Counted from the stretch's first letter, positions 54,793-64,000 are shown. The stretch is 64,000 nucleotides of DNA from Lactobacillales bacterium (GCA_015059545.1 SVAG01000004.1:1-64000), one strand, 5' to 3'. Notes: generated by a model not told the origin, from the letters alone. A program made the numbers and translations.

Positions 54793-55884
54793 ATGTTTAT
54801 TTATAAAATTTATACATTAGGATTAAATTTTATTTATATGTTTATTAAAATTTTTAAGACGAATAATAAAAAAATATTTTTTTTAAGTAGACAATCAAAT
54901 GAAATGTCTTTGGATTATCGTATGTTGGTAAATTATATAAATAAAAATTACCCAGAATATAAAATAGTTGTTATGACTAATATGATTGGTAAGAAATTAA
55001 AAGATAAAATTAAATATATAAGAATAATGATTGTTCAAATGTATCATTTAGCTACTTCTAAAACATGTGTTATAGATGGATATAATATAACAGTTAGTGT
55101 TTTAAAACATAAAAAGAAGTTAAAAATAATTCAAATTTGGCATTCACTTGGAGCTATTAAAAAATTTGGTTATCAAACACTTGATAAAGAAAATGGGAAT
55201 AGTAGTAAAATGGCTAAAGTAATGAAAATGCATAAAAATTATGATTTGATAGTAACTGGTTCAAATGCGATGATTCCATATTTCAGTAAAGCATTTAATA
55301 ATCCAGAAGAAAAATTTATAAATTGTGGATTACCTAGAATAGATTATTTAATTAAAGAATCAGAAAATAATAAAAAAATGATATTAAAAAAATATAAAGA
55401 ATTAAAAAATAAAAAGATAATTTTATATGTTCCAACTTTTAGAAAAGGTAAAAATTATTATATAGAAAATTTAATTAATGCCGTTGATAATGATAAATAT
55501 GAATTAATAATAAAAGGACATCCTTTAAAGAAAATTAAAAATCAAAAGTATAGTGATGATTTTACATCATTAGAACTTTTATCAATTGCTGATTATGTAA
55601 TAACTGATTATTCAGCTATTTCAATAGAAGCCGCTGTATTAAATAAACCAATTTATTTTTACTTATATGATTTAGAAGAATATAATAAATCTGTTGGTAT
55701 TAATATAGATTTAGAAAAAGAAATGCCTAAATCGACATTTAAAAAAGCTAAAACATTAATTAAAAATATAGAAAATAATAAATATTCATATAAAGAATTA
55801 GAAAAATTTAGAAGTAAATATTTAGATAATTTAGAAGGTAATGCTACAGAAAAATTAGCTAAATATATAGTAGGTGAGTTATGA
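54793..55884 (+). CDS. CDP-glycerol glycerophosphotransferase (TagB/TagF-like)
   Basis: A 363-residue transferase of the teichoic-acid family. Motifs in order are IQIWHSLGAIKKFGYQ (catalytic His), GLPRIDYL, LYVPTFRKGKNYY, LIIKGHPLK, and YVITDYSAISIEAAVLNKP. The N-terminus has a hydrophobic segment that can lie on the membrane. Its own -10 (TATAAT 54769-54774) and AGGAGG are present. TGA stop overlaps the next start by 4 bases. Priming or chain growth on a lipid carrier is expected; the exact step is not decided by sequence. Confidence 0.9.
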   Translation: MFIYKIYTLGLNFIYMFIKIFKTNNKKIFFLSRQSNEMSLDYRMLVNYINKNYPEYKIVVMTNMIGKKLKDKIKYIRIMIVQMYHLATSKTCVIDGYNITVSVLKHKKKLKIIQIWHSLGAIKKFGYQTLDKENGNSSKMAKVMKMHKNYDLIVTGSNAMIPYFSKAFNNPEEKFINCGLPRIDYLIKESENNKKMILKKYKELKNKKIILYVPTFRKGKNYYIENLINAVDNDKYELIIKGHPLKKIKNQKYSDDFTSLELLSIADYVITDYSAISIEAAVLNKPIYFYLYDLEEYNKSVGINIDLEKEMPKSTFKKAKTLIKNIENNKYSYKELEKFRSKYLDNLEGNATEKLAKYIVGEL

Positions 55885-57122
55885 AAAAAGTAAAAAAAAT
55901 AATAATAGATATATCTAAAAAAAATAAATTATTTAGAAAGTTTTTTAAAAAATTAAGAATATTAGTAGATAAATGTAGATACAATAAATATAAATATACA
56001 ACAAAAGTAGATGATAAAACTATATTATTTGAAGCCTATCAAGGTAGAAATTATGCATGTAGTCCAAAAGAAATATATCTACAAATGTTAAAAGATTCAA
56101 GATTTAAAGACTACAATTTTATATGGTGCTTTAAAGATATAGATAGAAATTTTGAAGATAAAAGAACTACTTTAGTTAAAAGAGGTACAAAAGAATATTA
56201 TAAAGCATATGCAAAATCTAAATATTGGATAGTTAATTCTTTAGTACATGAATCGTTTGTTCCTAAGAAGAAACAAGTATTTGTACAATGTTGGCATGGG
56301 ACACCACTTAAAAAATTAAGATGTGATATAGAATTTGATAGTCTATTAAACGATGTTAAAGATATAAGAAAAAGAAATGATATAGATGCAAGAAGATTTG
56401 ATTATTTCATATCACCATCTAAATTTTGTACTGAAAAATTTACATCGAGTTTTAATCTAAAAAAACTAAAAAAAGAAAATATTATGATTGAAGAAGGATA
56501 TCCAAGAAATGATTTCTTATTTAGTTATACTGAAAAAGATGTAAAAAAATTAAAACAAGAATTAAATTTACCAAATGATAAAAAAGTAATATTATATGCT
56601 CCAACATTTAGAGATAATCAACATAAATCAGGTGTTGGATATACATATGAATTAGGAATAGATTTAGATAAATTACAAGATAAAATAAGTGATGAATATA
56701 TTATATTATTTAGAACTCATTATTTTGTTGCTAATAGTATAGATTTAGAAAAATATAAAGGATTTATATATGATGTTTCAAAATATGATGATATAAGCAG
56801 ATTATATGTAATAAGTGATTTATTAATTACTGACTATTCAAGTGTATTCTTTGATTTTGCTAATTTAAAAAGACCTATGTTATTTTATATGTATGATTTA
56901 GATGAGTATAAAAATCAATTAAGAGATTTCTATATTGATATAGAAGAATTACCAGGTCCAATAATTGATAAAGAAGAAGATTTAATTAATGAAATTAAAA
57001 ATATAAAAAATTATGAAAAAACTTATAAAGATAAATATAAAAAATTTAATGAGAAATTTAATTATTTAGATGATAAAAATAGTAGTAAAAGAGTAATTGA
57101 TAAAATATTTGAAAATTTGTAA
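55881..57122 (+). CDS. CDP-glycerol glycerophosphotransferase (TagF-like)
   Basis: A 413-residue transferase. A basic N-terminus (KKVKKIIIDISKKNKLFRK) suits membrane attachment. Motifs are FVQCWHGTPLKKLRCDI (catalytic His), GYPRNDFLF, ILYAPTFRDNQHK, LFRTHYF and LLITDYSSVFFDFANLKRPM. It overlaps the preceding transferase by 4 bases, so both are made together. With the fusion protein upstream it makes three polyol-phosphate transferase domains, consistent with primer, elongation and a further modification (inference). Confidence 0.92.
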   Translation: MKKVKKIIIDISKKNKLFRKFFKKLRILVDKCRYNKYKYTTKVDDKTILFEAYQGRNYACSPKEIYLQMLKDSRFKDYNFIWCFKDIDRNFEDKRTTLVKRGTKEYYKAYAKSKYWIVNSLVHESFVPKKKQVFVQCWHGTPLKKLRCDIEFDSLLNDVKDIRKRNDIDARRFDYFISPSKFCTEKFTSSFNLKKLKKENIMIEEGYPRNDFLFSYTEKDVKKLKQELNLPNDKKVILYAPTFRDNQHKSGVGYTYELGIDLDKLQDKISDEYIILFRTHYFVANSIDLEKYKGFIYDVSKYDDISRLYVISDLLITDYSSVFFDFANLKRPMLFYMYDLDEYKNQLRDFYIDIEELPGPIIDKEEDLINEIKNIKNYEKTYKDKYKKFNEKFNYLDDKNSSKRVIDKIFENL

Positions 57123-57169
57123 AAAACTCTATTTTATGATATAATGTTGTTGTTTAGGGGGAAAATATT

Positions 57170-57631
57170 ATGAAAAGAGTATTAACATATGGGACATTTG
57201 ATTTATTACATTATGGACATATCGAAATATTAAGAAGAGCAAAAGCTTTAGGTGATTATTTAGTAGTTGCTGTTTCAACAGATGAATTTAATGATCTTAA
57301 AGGAAAAAAAGCTTATCATGATTATGAAACAAGAAAAAAAATGTTGGAAGCAATAAGATATGTCGATTTAGTAATTCCAGAAGAAAATTGGGAACAAAAA
57401 ATTTCTGATGTTCAAGATTATAAAATTGATGTAGTTGTTATGGGTAGTGATTGGGCAGATAGTGACCGTTTTGATTACTTAAAAGAATATTGTGAATTAA
57501 CATTCTTGCCAAGAACTGAAGGAATATCAACAACAAAAATTAAGGAAGATTTAGGATTACAAGAACCAAATAATGATATAAATCAAATACCAGAACCAAA
57601 AAAAATGGTAAAATCAAAATTTAATAAATAA
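57170..57631 (+). CDS. tagD: Glycerol-3-phosphate cytidylyltransferase
   Basis: Makes CDP-glycerol from CTP and glycerol-3-phosphate for wall teichoic acid. The 153-residue protein has the HxGH motif LLHYGH (H14, H17), VAVSTDEFN, VVVMGSDW and the signature RTEGISTTKI. It is about 20 residues longer than Bacillus TagD; the extra Asn/Pro/Lys tail lies where the next T-box begins. It has its own -10 (TATAAT 57140-57145). Confidence 0.97.
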   Translation: MKRVLTYGTFDLLHYGHIEILRRAKALGDYLVVAVSTDEFNDLKGKKAYHDYETRKKMLEAIRYVDLVIPEENWEQKISDVQDYKIDVVVMGSDWADSDRFDYLKEYCELTFLPRTEGISTTKIKEDLGLQEPNNDINQIPEPKKMVKSKFNK

Positions 57632-57743
57632 ATGTGATGACTGGGTTGGAATCCACGAGCAATATGACTAAAAGAGATTCTATTAGAATAAATAAGGTGG
57701 AACCGCGGGTGATACTCGTCCTTATAACTAATAGAGTCTTTTT
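57632..57743 (+). promoter_or_regulatory. Short T-box leader, tRNA-Gly type
   Basis: The antiterminator AAGGTGGAACCGCGGG starts at 57693, and CTCGTCCTTAT (57715-57725) closes it. The terminator pairs AAAAGA...CTATTAG with CTAATAGAGTCTTTT and ends in T. The bulge is TGGA, matching the U discriminator of tRNA-Gly, whereas the other two T-boxes here have TGGT. Only about 60 bases separate the tagD stop from the antiterminator, so a full Stem I is not evident. The specifier cannot be fixed (GGT or GGA near 57646 are candidates), and Stem I may begin inside tagD. Confidence 0.88.
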
Positions 57744-57764
57744 ATTTTTAGAAAGAGGGATACT

Positions 57765-59144
57765 ATGGAAAAAATGACAATGGAAAAAATGGTTAATTTA
57801 TGTAAACAATATGGTTTTATTTTTAGTGGTAGTGAAATATATGGAGGACTTGCAAATACTTGGGATTATGGTCCATTAGGAGCAGAACTTAAAAATAATG
57901 TAAAAAAAACATGGATTAAAAGATTTATTCAAGAAAATAGATATAATGTAGGGATGGATAGTGCAATTTTAATGAATCCTAAAACTTGGGAAGCAAGTGG
58001 ACATTTATCAACATTCTCAGATCCTTTAATTGATTGTAAAGATTGTAAATCAAGATTTCGTGCTGATAAATTAGTTGAAGATTTTACTGAAGGTAAAGAA
58101 ACTGGTGATGGATGGTCTAATGAAAAACTAGTTGAATTTATAAATGATAATAAAATTGTATGTCCAAAATGTGGAAAGTTAAATTATACAGATATAAGAC
58201 AATTTAATTTAATGTTTAAAACATTCCAAGGAGTAACAGAAGATAGTAAAAATACAATTTATTTAAGACCAGAAACAGCTCAAGGGATATTTGTTAACTT
58301 TTTAAATGTTCAAAGAAGTATGCGTTTAAAATTACCATTTGGTATAGGTCAAGTTGGAAAAAGCTTTAGAAATGAAATTACACCTGGTAATTTTACTTTC
58401 AGAACACGTGAATTTGAACAAATGGAATTAGAATTTTTCTGTAAACCTGGTACAGAATTAGAATGGTTTAAATATTGGAAAGAATATTGTCATAAATGGT
58501 TATTAGATTTAGGTATAAAAGAAGAAAACTTACGTTTACGTGATCACTCACCAGAAGAATTAAGTTTTTATAGTAATGCTACAACTGATTTTGAATATAA
58601 ATTTCCATTTGGATGGGGAGAACTTTGGGGAATAGCAAGTAGAACTAATTATGATTTATCCAGACATATGGAAGTTTCAAAACAAAGTATGGAATATTTA
58701 GATCCTGAAACTAATGAAAAGTATATTCCATATGTAATAGAACCAAGTTTGGGTTGTGATCGTATGGTATTAGTAACTTTATGTAATGCGTATGATGCTG
58801 AAGAATTAGAAAATGGTGAAATAAGAGAAGTAATGCATTTTCATCCAGCATTAGCTCCTTATAAAGTAGCAGTTTTACCATTAATTAAAAAATATCATAA
58901 TGAAAAAGCAGAAGAAATTTATAGAGAATTATCTAAACATTTTATGACTACTTATGATGATGCAGGAAATATAGGTAAACGATATAGAAGACAAGATGTA
59001 GTTGGAACACCATATTGTATTACAATCGATGATAATACATTAAATGATAATACAGTTACTATAAGAGATAGAGATACTATGGAACAAATTACTTTAAAAC
59101 TAGACGAAGTAGTAGATTATATCAAAGAAAAAATAGTATTTTAA
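57765..59144 (+). CDS. glyQS: Glycyl-tRNA synthetase, single-chain type
   Basis: Class II alpha2-type synthetase charging tRNA-Gly. The 459-residue protein starts near [20 protein letters not shown]. It contains the zinc-like CxxC pairs (DCKDCKSRF and CPKCGK), motif 2 [20 protein letters not shown], and a C-terminal anticodon domain ([11 protein letters not shown]). Ribosome site AGAGGGA. Its leader is the T-box directly upstream. Length and domains match Bacillota enzymes of this type. Confidence 0.97.
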   Translation: MEKMTMEKMVNLCKQYGFIFSGSEIYGGLANTWDYGPLGAELKNNVKKTWIKRFIQENRYNVGMDSAILMNPKTWEASGHLSTFSDPLIDCKDCKSRFRADKLVEDFTEGKETGDGWSNEKLVEFINDNKIVCPKCGKLNYTDIRQFNLMFKTFQGVTEDSKNTIYLRPETAQGIFVNFLNVQRSMRLKLPFGIGQVGKSFRNEITPGNFTFRTREFEQMELEFFCKPGTELEWFKYWKEYCHKWLLDLGIKEENLRLRDHSPEELSFYSNATTDFEYKFPFGWGELWGIASRTNYDLSRHMEVSKQSMEYLDPETNEKYIPYVIEPSLGCDRMVLVTLCNAYDAEELENGEIREVMHFHPALAPYKVAVLPLIKKYHNEKAEEIYRELSKHFMTTYDDAGNIGKRYRRQDVVGTPYCITIDDNTLNDNTVTIRDRDTMEQITLKLDEVVDYIKEKIVF

Positions 59145-59179
59145 AAATAATTATGTTATAATATAATTGGAGTGATGAT

Positions 59180-59914
59180 ATGAAGAAGAAAATATCTTAT
59201 ATAATATTATTATTTATAATGTTATTGCCTATTACATCAGTATTAGCGGATGGTTTTTCATCTAGTACAACTATTAAAGCGTGTGGGTTTGATTATATGC
59301 CAAGCAAACTACCAAATTTTACAAGTGGAATATATAATATTTTAAAATTGTTAATTCCTGTTATATTAATTGTTATGGGGATGATTGATTTTACTCAAGC
59401 TATGATGAGTAGTGAAGAAAAGAAGATGAAAGATTCTCAAAAAAAATTTATAAATCGATTAATAGCTGGAGTTGTTATATTCTTAATAATGGCTGTTGTA
59501 CAATTCGTATTTAGAAAAATCGGGACAACTACAAGTTATAAAAATGGTTTTGTTAATTGTATTGACTGTGTTTTAAATGGAAGTACAGGAGCTTGTGGTG
59601 GTGGCACAAATGATCTTAGAAAAGCATGTAGTGATTATAATTATACTTCATGTAAACCAAAGGATGATTATGGACATAGTTGTATCACTATAAAAGATAA
59701 TAATGGTTCATTAGTATGTGTTGTAAAAGGTGAAAGATGTTCTGACTTTTCAGCCAGCGATTGTCCATCAACAACATCAACAGGTACACATTATTGTGAA
59801 GTATTAAATGGAACATGTACAGAGTCTTGTAAAGGTCGATCTATTAGTACGTGTACAGGCCGTTGTAAGTGGACTGGTGGAGATCCAAGTTCTGGAACAT
59901 GCGTAGAAAAATAG
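59180..59914 (+). CDS. VirB2/Mbov_0395-like membrane protein with Cys-rich C-terminus
   Basis: A 244-residue protein. A signal peptide (hydrophobic 5-20, cleavage near VLAD) is followed by two helices: LKLLIPVILIVMGMIDF and RLIAGVVIFLIMAVVQFVF, joined by a charged loop with SSEEKKMKDSQKK. This is the TrbC/VirB2 (Mbov_0395) pilin-like pattern of type IV secretion. The remaining about 120 residues form an extracellular Cys-rich region with short repeats (CSDYNYTSCK, CSDFSASDCP, CKGRSISTCTGRC). No other secretion genes are near. It has its own promoter and GGAGTGATGAT ribosome site. Confidence 0.75.
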   Translation: MKKKISYIILLFIMLLPITSVLADGFSSSTTIKACGFDYMPSKLPNFTSGIYNILKLLIPVILIVMGMIDFTQAMMSSEEKKMKDSQKKFINRLIAGVVIFLIMAVVQFVFRKIGTTTSYKNGFVNCIDCVLNGSTGACGGGTNDLRKACSDYNYTSCKPKDDYGHSCITIKDNNGSLVCVVKGERCSDFSASDCPSTTSTGTHYCEVLNGTCTESCKGRSISTCTGRCKWTGGDPSSGTCVEK

Positions 59915-59926
59915 TATATTTAAATA

Positions 59927-59967
59927 AATAGAATTTTAACAAATTTTTAAAATTCTATTTTCTTTTA
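59927..59967 (+). terminator. Terminator after the VirB2-like gene
   Basis: AATAGAATTTT (59927-59937) pairs with AAAATTCTATT (59949-59959), then a T-rich tail. Confidence 0.88.
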
Positions 59968-60022
59968 TACAAATATATGCTAAAATTAAATATAGTTATA
60001 GAGTAGATTAGGAGGAATAGAA

Positions 60023-60433
60023 GTGGGATTTCTAAAAAATTGGATAAATAAAGAAGAAGATGTTTTTTCTGAAGATGTTACTGGTGATGAATACTATGAA
60101 CTAAGTGCAGAAGAAGCATTACAAGAAAATGATGGTAATAGTAAAATGATTTTATTAGAACCAAGAGCTTATTCAGAGTCACAACAAATTGCAGATCATT
60201 TAAAAGCAAGAAATACTGTTGTAGTAAATTTAAAAAGAGTAACTAGTGATCAAGCTAAAAGAATTATTGATTTCTTAGCTGGTACAATATATGCTATAGG
60301 TGGAGATTTACAAAAAATTGGTGGAGGAATATTTTTATGTACTCCTAATAATGTAAATATTCAAGGTAAAATAACTGATGATAAAGAGGGAAAAGATATA
60401 CACGATAATAATGATATAAATATTGAGTGGTAA
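60023..60433 (+). CDS. sepF: Cell division protein SepF
   Basis: FtsZ-binding membrane anchor that aligns Z-ring filaments. The 136-residue protein starts (GTG)GFLKNWI, the amphipathic membrane helix. After an acidic linker it has the SepF core: [40 protein letters not shown], and [33 protein letters not shown] precedes the GTG start. divIVA follows after 21 bases, the usual Gram-positive order. Confidence 0.97.
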   Translation: MGFLKNWINKEEDVFSEDVTGDEYYELSAEEALQENDGNSKMILLEPRAYSESQQIADHLKARNTVVVNLKRVTSDQAKRIIDFLAGTIYAIGGDLQKIGGGIFLCTPNNVNIQGKITDDKEGKDIHDNNDINIEW

Positions 60434-60454
60434 TAGTTTTTAAAAGGTGATAAT

Positions 60455-60913
60455 ATGGAAAAATTTAATAGAACGCTTCGAGGATATGATCCAGAAGAAG
60501 TAAATGCATTTTTAGATAAAATTATTAATCAAGTTGAAGGTATGGTTAATGAGATGAGAGAAAAGGATATAAAGATTTCAGAACTACAATCTTTAGAAGT
60601 AGAAAATAGAAATCTTAAAGAAAAATTAGCTCAATATCAAAGAATGGAATCAACATTAAATAAAACTATTATCATGGCACAAAAAACTAGTGAACAAGTA
60701 AAAATGGCAGCTCATCAAGAAAGTGAAACATTAATAGAAGATGCTAAAAATAATGCTAATAGAATTGTTAATGAAGCATTACTTAGAGCAGAAAAAACAG
60801 AAGAAGAAGCTGCATTATTAAGAAGAAATATTAGAATATTTAAAAAACGTGTAAGAGATATAATAGAAGCACAACTTGAAGTTGTGAGCGAATTTGATCA
60901 AGTAGAAATTTAG
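60455..60913 (+). CDS. divIVA: Cell division / polarity protein DivIVA
   Basis: Coiled-coil protein that binds negatively curved membrane at poles and septa. The 152-residue protein starts MEKFNRTLRGYDPEEVNAFL, the membrane-binding domain, followed by coiled coil (about 25-150). It lacks the usual FxxxLRGY phenylalanine-rich start but keeps RGYD.EEVNAFLD. It follows sepF and precedes the ileS T-box, as in many Bacillota. Start after AAGGTGATAAT. Confidence 0.95.
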   Translation: MEKFNRTLRGYDPEEVNAFLDKIINQVEGMVNEMREKDIKISELQSLEVENRNLKEKLAQYQRMESTLNKTIIMAQKTSEQVKMAAHQESETLIEDAKNNANRIVNEALLRAEKTEEEAALLRRNIRIFKKRVRDIIEAQLEVVSEFDQVEI

Positions 60914-60917
60914 AACA

Positions 60918-61116
60918 AATGATGGAGACGGTATATTAATGAATTAGTAGAGAGCTAGTGTTTGGTGAAAACTAGTATGAAGTTAATATATAGATCACTC
61001 TTGATGTTTTTATTTAAAAGATAAAACGGTAACGCGTTATAGTTATAAGTGCATAAATCTTTATGAATTAGGGTGGTACCGCGAAGAATCGTCCCTAAAT
61101 TGTAAAGATTTTTTAT
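60918..61116 (+). promoter_or_regulatory. T-box leader, tRNA-Ile responsive
   Basis: Antiterminator GGGTGGTACCGCG begins at 61071, closed by TCGTCCCTAA. The terminator pairs 61055-61073 with 61093-61111 and ends in T. Stem I has the apical hairpin around TTTGGTGAAAAC, and its 3' side gives ATC (Ile) at 60994-60996. The bulge base of TGGT fits discriminator A. Directly upstream of ileS. Confidence 0.94.
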
Positions 61117-61162
61117 TTTTTAGAGTATATTATGTTATAATATGTAACTATGGGAGGTTAAT

Positions 61163-64000
61163 ATGAAAAAGTTTTTAGAATTAGATAAAAGAGATATAAG
61201 TATAGTAGAACAAGAAAAATTAGAAAAATGGGAACAAGTAGATATTTTAAATAAAACAATTGAAAATAGAAAAGATTCAGAAAATTTCGTATTCCATGAT
61301 GGACCAGCAACAGCTAATGGAATGCCAGGGGTTCACCATATGCTTGCTAAAATAGTAAAAGATACATTCTGTAAATATAAAACAATGCAAGGATATAAAG
61401 TACTTCGTAAAGTAGGATGGGATACACATGGACTTCCAGTAGAATTACAAGTTGAAAAAAATTTAGGATTTACTGGTAAAGGTGACATTGAAAAATATGG
61501 TATAAAAGAATTCAATGAAAAATGTAAAGAATCAGTATTTGAAAATGAAGAAGCATTTGCAGATTTTACTCATAAAATGGGACAATTCATTGATCTTAAA
61601 AATCCATATATAACTTATGATAATGATTATATTGAAACAGAATGGTGGATACTTAAAAAGTATTTTGATGAAGGATTAGTATATGATGGTTTAAAAATAC
61701 TTCCATATTGTCCAAGATGTGGTACAGGACTAGCAAGTCATGAAGTAGCGCAAGGATATAAAGAAATAAGTGTTAATACAGTAACAGTACCATTTAAATT
61801 AAAAGATGAAGATGCTTATTTACTTGTATGGACAACAACTCCATGGACTTTAATGTCTAATGTAGCGGCTTGTGTTAATCCAAATGAAGAATATGTAAAA
61901 TGTGAATCAAAAGGATATAAATTTATTGTTGCTAAAAAATTAGCTAATAAAGTATTAGGAGAAGAATATGAAATCTTAGAAACATATAAAGGAAAAGATT
62001 TAGAATATAAAGAATATGAACAATTATTACCATTCTTAAGTGTTAATAAAAAAGCATTCTTTATAACATGTGCTGATTATGTAACAATGGAAGATGGTAC
62101 AGGTATCGTACATATTGCACCAGCATTTGGGCAAGATGACTATGAAGTTGGACTTAAATATGACTTACCAGTATTAAATCCAGTAGATGAAGCAGGATGT
62201 TATACTGATGGACCTTGGAAAGGTAGATTAGTTGTAGATTCTGAACTTGAAATAGATATAATTAAATATTTAGCAAGTGAAGATAAATTATTTAAAAAAC
62301 AAAAAATGGAACATAACTATCCACATTGTTGGAGATGTAAAACACCACTTGTTTATTATTCAAAACAAAGTCTTTATATAAAAACAACTGGTTATAAAGA
62401 TAAAATAATAGAAGCTAATAAAAAAGTTAATTGGTATCCATCTTATGTAGGAGAAAAAAGATTTGGAAACTGGTTAGAAAATATGAATGACTGGGCAATC
62501 AGTCGTAATAGATATTGGGGTACACCAATTCCATTATGGAGATGTGAATGTGGTCATGATATAATGGTTGGATCAAGAGAAGAATTAGTTGATTTAGCTA
62601 TTGAAGATATTGATACAAGTATCGAATTACATAGACCATTTGTTGATGATGTACATATTAAATGTTCTAAATGTGGTAAACATATGAATAGAGTACCAGA
62701 TGTACTTGATTGTTGGTTTGATAGTGGAGCAATGCCTTTTGCTCAATATCATTATCCATTTGAAAATAAAGAATTATTTGAATCACAATTCCCAGCTGAT
62801 TTTATCGCAGAAGGAATTGATCAAACAAGAGGATGGTTCTATACATTACTTGTTATTGGAACATTTGTTAAAGGATGTAGTCCATATAAAAATGTAGTAG
62901 TAAATGATTTAGTATTAGATAAATTTGGTGGAAAAATGCATAAATCAAGAGGTAATGCAGTTGCTCCAATGCCAATATTAGAAAAATATGGTGCAGATGC
63001 TACAAGATTCTTTATGCTTCATTCTTCACCAGTTTGGACACCATTAAAATTTGATGAAGATGGAATTAAAGAAATGTTATCTAAATTCTTTAATACTTTA
63101 AAAAATACTTATAATTTCTTCTCAATGTATGCTAATACAGATAATATAGATCCAACTACATATGAAGTAGCTTATGATGATTTAGAAGAAATAGATAAAT
63201 GGTTAATAAGTAAATATAATAAATTAGTTAAAAATGTAACTGAATCAATGGATGAATATGATTTAAATAAAGTTACAAAATATTTAGTAGAATTTGTGTC
63301 AGAAGATTTATCTAACTGGTATATTAGACGTAATAGAAAAAGATTCTGGGCTTCAGAACTTGATAATAGTAAAAAAGCTGTATACAAAACTACATATGAA
63401 GTACTTATTGGAGTATCAAAATTACTTGCTCCATTATGTCCATTCATAAGTGATGAAATTTATACTAAATTAACAGAAGAAGAATCAGTACATTTAGCTG
63501 ATTATCCTAAATATGATGAATCATTAATTAATTTAAATATTGAAAATCGTATGGATTTAGTAAGAGATTTAATATCTATGGGTAGAAATGCTAGAGAAGA
63601 TGTTAAAATCAAAGTTAGACAACCAATTAGTGAAGTATTACTAGATGGTAATAATGAAGAATTAATAAGTGATTTAGTACCTCTAATTAAAGAAGAATTA
63701 AATGTTAAAGAAGTAGTATTTATAACTAACTTAGATGAATACATGAACTTTAATGTTAAACCAAACTTTAAAGAAGTAGGTAAAGTATTTGGTCCTAAAA
63801 TAAAAGAATTTGGTAGTGTTCTTGAAAATTTATCAAAAGAAGAAATAAATAAACTTAATAATGATGAAGTAATCACTATAACTTTAGCAGGAGAAGAAGT
63901 AGAAGTTAATAAAAATATGACTGATATTAGAATAAGTGCTAAAGAAGGATTTGACGTAGTATATCAAAATAATAATTTCATTATCTTAAATACAAATTTA
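61163..64000 (+). CDS. ileS: Isoleucyl-tRNA synthetase (5' part, runs off the window)
   Basis: Class I synthetase charging tRNA-Ile; 946 codons are visible without a stop. The HIGH motif is GVHH (56-59) after DGPATANGMP. Editing-domain and zinc-like cysteines (CPRCGTG, CWRCKT) are seen, and the KMSKS motif reads KMHKS (591-595) followed by RGNA. The GPATANGMPG/WDTHGLPVE form and the length suggest the eukaryote-like IleS2 type, often less sensitive to mupirocin (family knowledge, not shown here). GGGAGG precedes the ATG. Controlled by the T-box upstream. Confidence 0.97.
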   Translation, partial: MKKFLELDKRDISIVEQEKLEKWEQVDILNKTIENRKDSENFVFHDGPATANGMPGVHHMLAKIVKDTFCKYKTMQGYKVLRKVGWDTHGLPVELQVEKNLGFTGKGDIEKYGIKEFNEKCKESVFENEEAFADFTHKMGQFIDLKNPYITYDNDYIETEWWILKKYFDEGLVYDGLKILPYCPRCGTGLASHEVAQGYKEISVNTVTVPFKLKDEDAYLLVWTTTPWTLMSNVAACVNPNEEYVKCESKGYKFIVAKKLANKVLGEEYEILETYKGKDLEYKEYEQLLPFLSVNKKAFFITCADYVTMEDGTGIVHIAPAFGQDDYEVGLKYDLPVLNPVDEAGCYTDGPWKGRLVVDSELEIDIIKYLASEDKLFKKQKMEHNYPHCWRCKTPLVYYSKQSLYIKTTGYKDKIIEANKKVNWYPSYVGEKRFGNWLENMNDWAISRNRYWGTPIPLWRCECGHDIMVGSREELVDLAIEDIDTSIELHRPFVDDVHIKCSKCGKHMNRVPDVLDCWFDSGAMPFAQYHYPFENKELFESQFPADFIAEGIDQTRGWFYTLLVIGTFVKGCSPYKNVVVNDLVLDKFGGKMHKSRGNAVAPMPILEKYGADATRFFMLHSSPVWTPLKFDEDGIKEMLSKFFNTLKNTYNFFSMYANTDNIDPTTYEVAYDDLEEIDKWLISKYNKLVKNVTESMDEYDLNKVTKYLVEFVSEDLSNWYIRRNRKRFWASELDNSKKAVYKTTYEVLIGVSKLLAPLCPFISDEIYTKLTEEESVHLADYPKYDESLINLNIENRMDLVRDLISMGRNAREDVKIKVRQPISEVLLDGNNEELISDLVPLIKEELNVKEVVFITNLDEYMNFNVKPNFKEVGKVFGPKIKEFGSVLENLSKEEINKLNNDEVITITLAGEEVEVNKNMTDIRISAKEGFDVVYQNNNFIILNTNL

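Overview
The window looks like a chromosomal core region of a very AT-rich member of the Bacillota, probably an uncultured gut-type lineage of Bacilli (Erysipelotrichia/RF39-like; inference). Reasons: A/T-dominated codons with AGA for most arginine; Gram-positive gene orders (nusA-rnpM-infB, sepF-divIVA-T-box-ileS, yqeG-yqeH, scpA-scpB); RNase J and RNase Y; T-box leaders; teichoic-acid genes; and TGA used as a stop (ends of tsaE and of the 54793-55884 gene), so the standard bacterial code. It is not a wall-less mollicute: peptidoglycan, teichoic acid and division genes are present.

Layout. 1-525: 3' end of a 23S gene and a 5S gene. 594-3057: t6A tRNA-modification operon tsaE-tsaB-rimI-tsaD, continuing into a murL-murD2 pair (3071-5795) that predicts an alternative route to the D-glutamate of peptidoglycan. 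5792-8305 (minus): NMT1/THI5-like ABC importer. 8443-8519: tRNA-Ala. 8660-10740 (minus): zinc-ribbon membrane protein, metallophosphoesterase, CPBP protease. 10888-17754: rimP (N-terminal domain only), nusA, rnpM, infB, a large surface SGNH-type protein with an Asn/Ser repeat linker, and rbfA. 17775-20509: T-box leader, HAD phosphatase, deoC, tyrS. 20588-21469: a YhcG/DUF1016-type PD-(D/E)XK nuclease. 21543-24904: heterodimeric ABC exporter. 24973-28824: tail-anchored repeat protein, scpA, scpB, and a prepilin-like protein with two lectin-like cassettes. 28841-34205: cysE, pcrA, a 52-residue membrane protein, a sugar nucleotidyltransferase, yqeG, yqeH. 34253-36025: first HerA-like ATPase. 36062-42323: rpsD with leader RNA, clpP, a TGS/uridine-kinase-like protein, gap, a small orphan, RNase J. 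42508-45921: rny, pyk, a cysteine-less EIIB-like protein. 45990-50263: second DUF1016 nuclease, ftsY, a membrane protein, ylxM, second HerA-like ATPase. 50309-57631: gpsA and a teichoic-acid cluster ending in tagD. 57632-59144: short T-box and glyQS. 59180-64000: VirB2-like Cys-rich protein, sepF, divIVA, T-box, and ileS, which runs off the end.

How it fits together. Most of the window is translation, RNA decay, cell wall and division. GpsA makes glycerol-3-phosphate, TagD activates it to CDP-glycerol, and three TagF-like transferases polymerise it. Three T-boxes tie tyrS, glyQS and ileS to uncharged tRNA; the variable base of each T-box bulge fits the discriminator base expected for its tRNA.

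The most unusual signal is inside the two DUF1016 nuclease genes. Each has a short perfect inverted repeat with a 3-base loop at exactly the same codons. The stems differ between the paralogues by three paired, compensatory changes while the flanks are nearly identical. Other points of note are murL-murD2, two CGT-arginine cassettes in the prepilin-like gene (resembling variable regions of diversified lectins), the half-length RimP, and surface proteins inserted among housekeeping genes. No reverse transcriptase, transposase, integrase or CRISPR array was seen.
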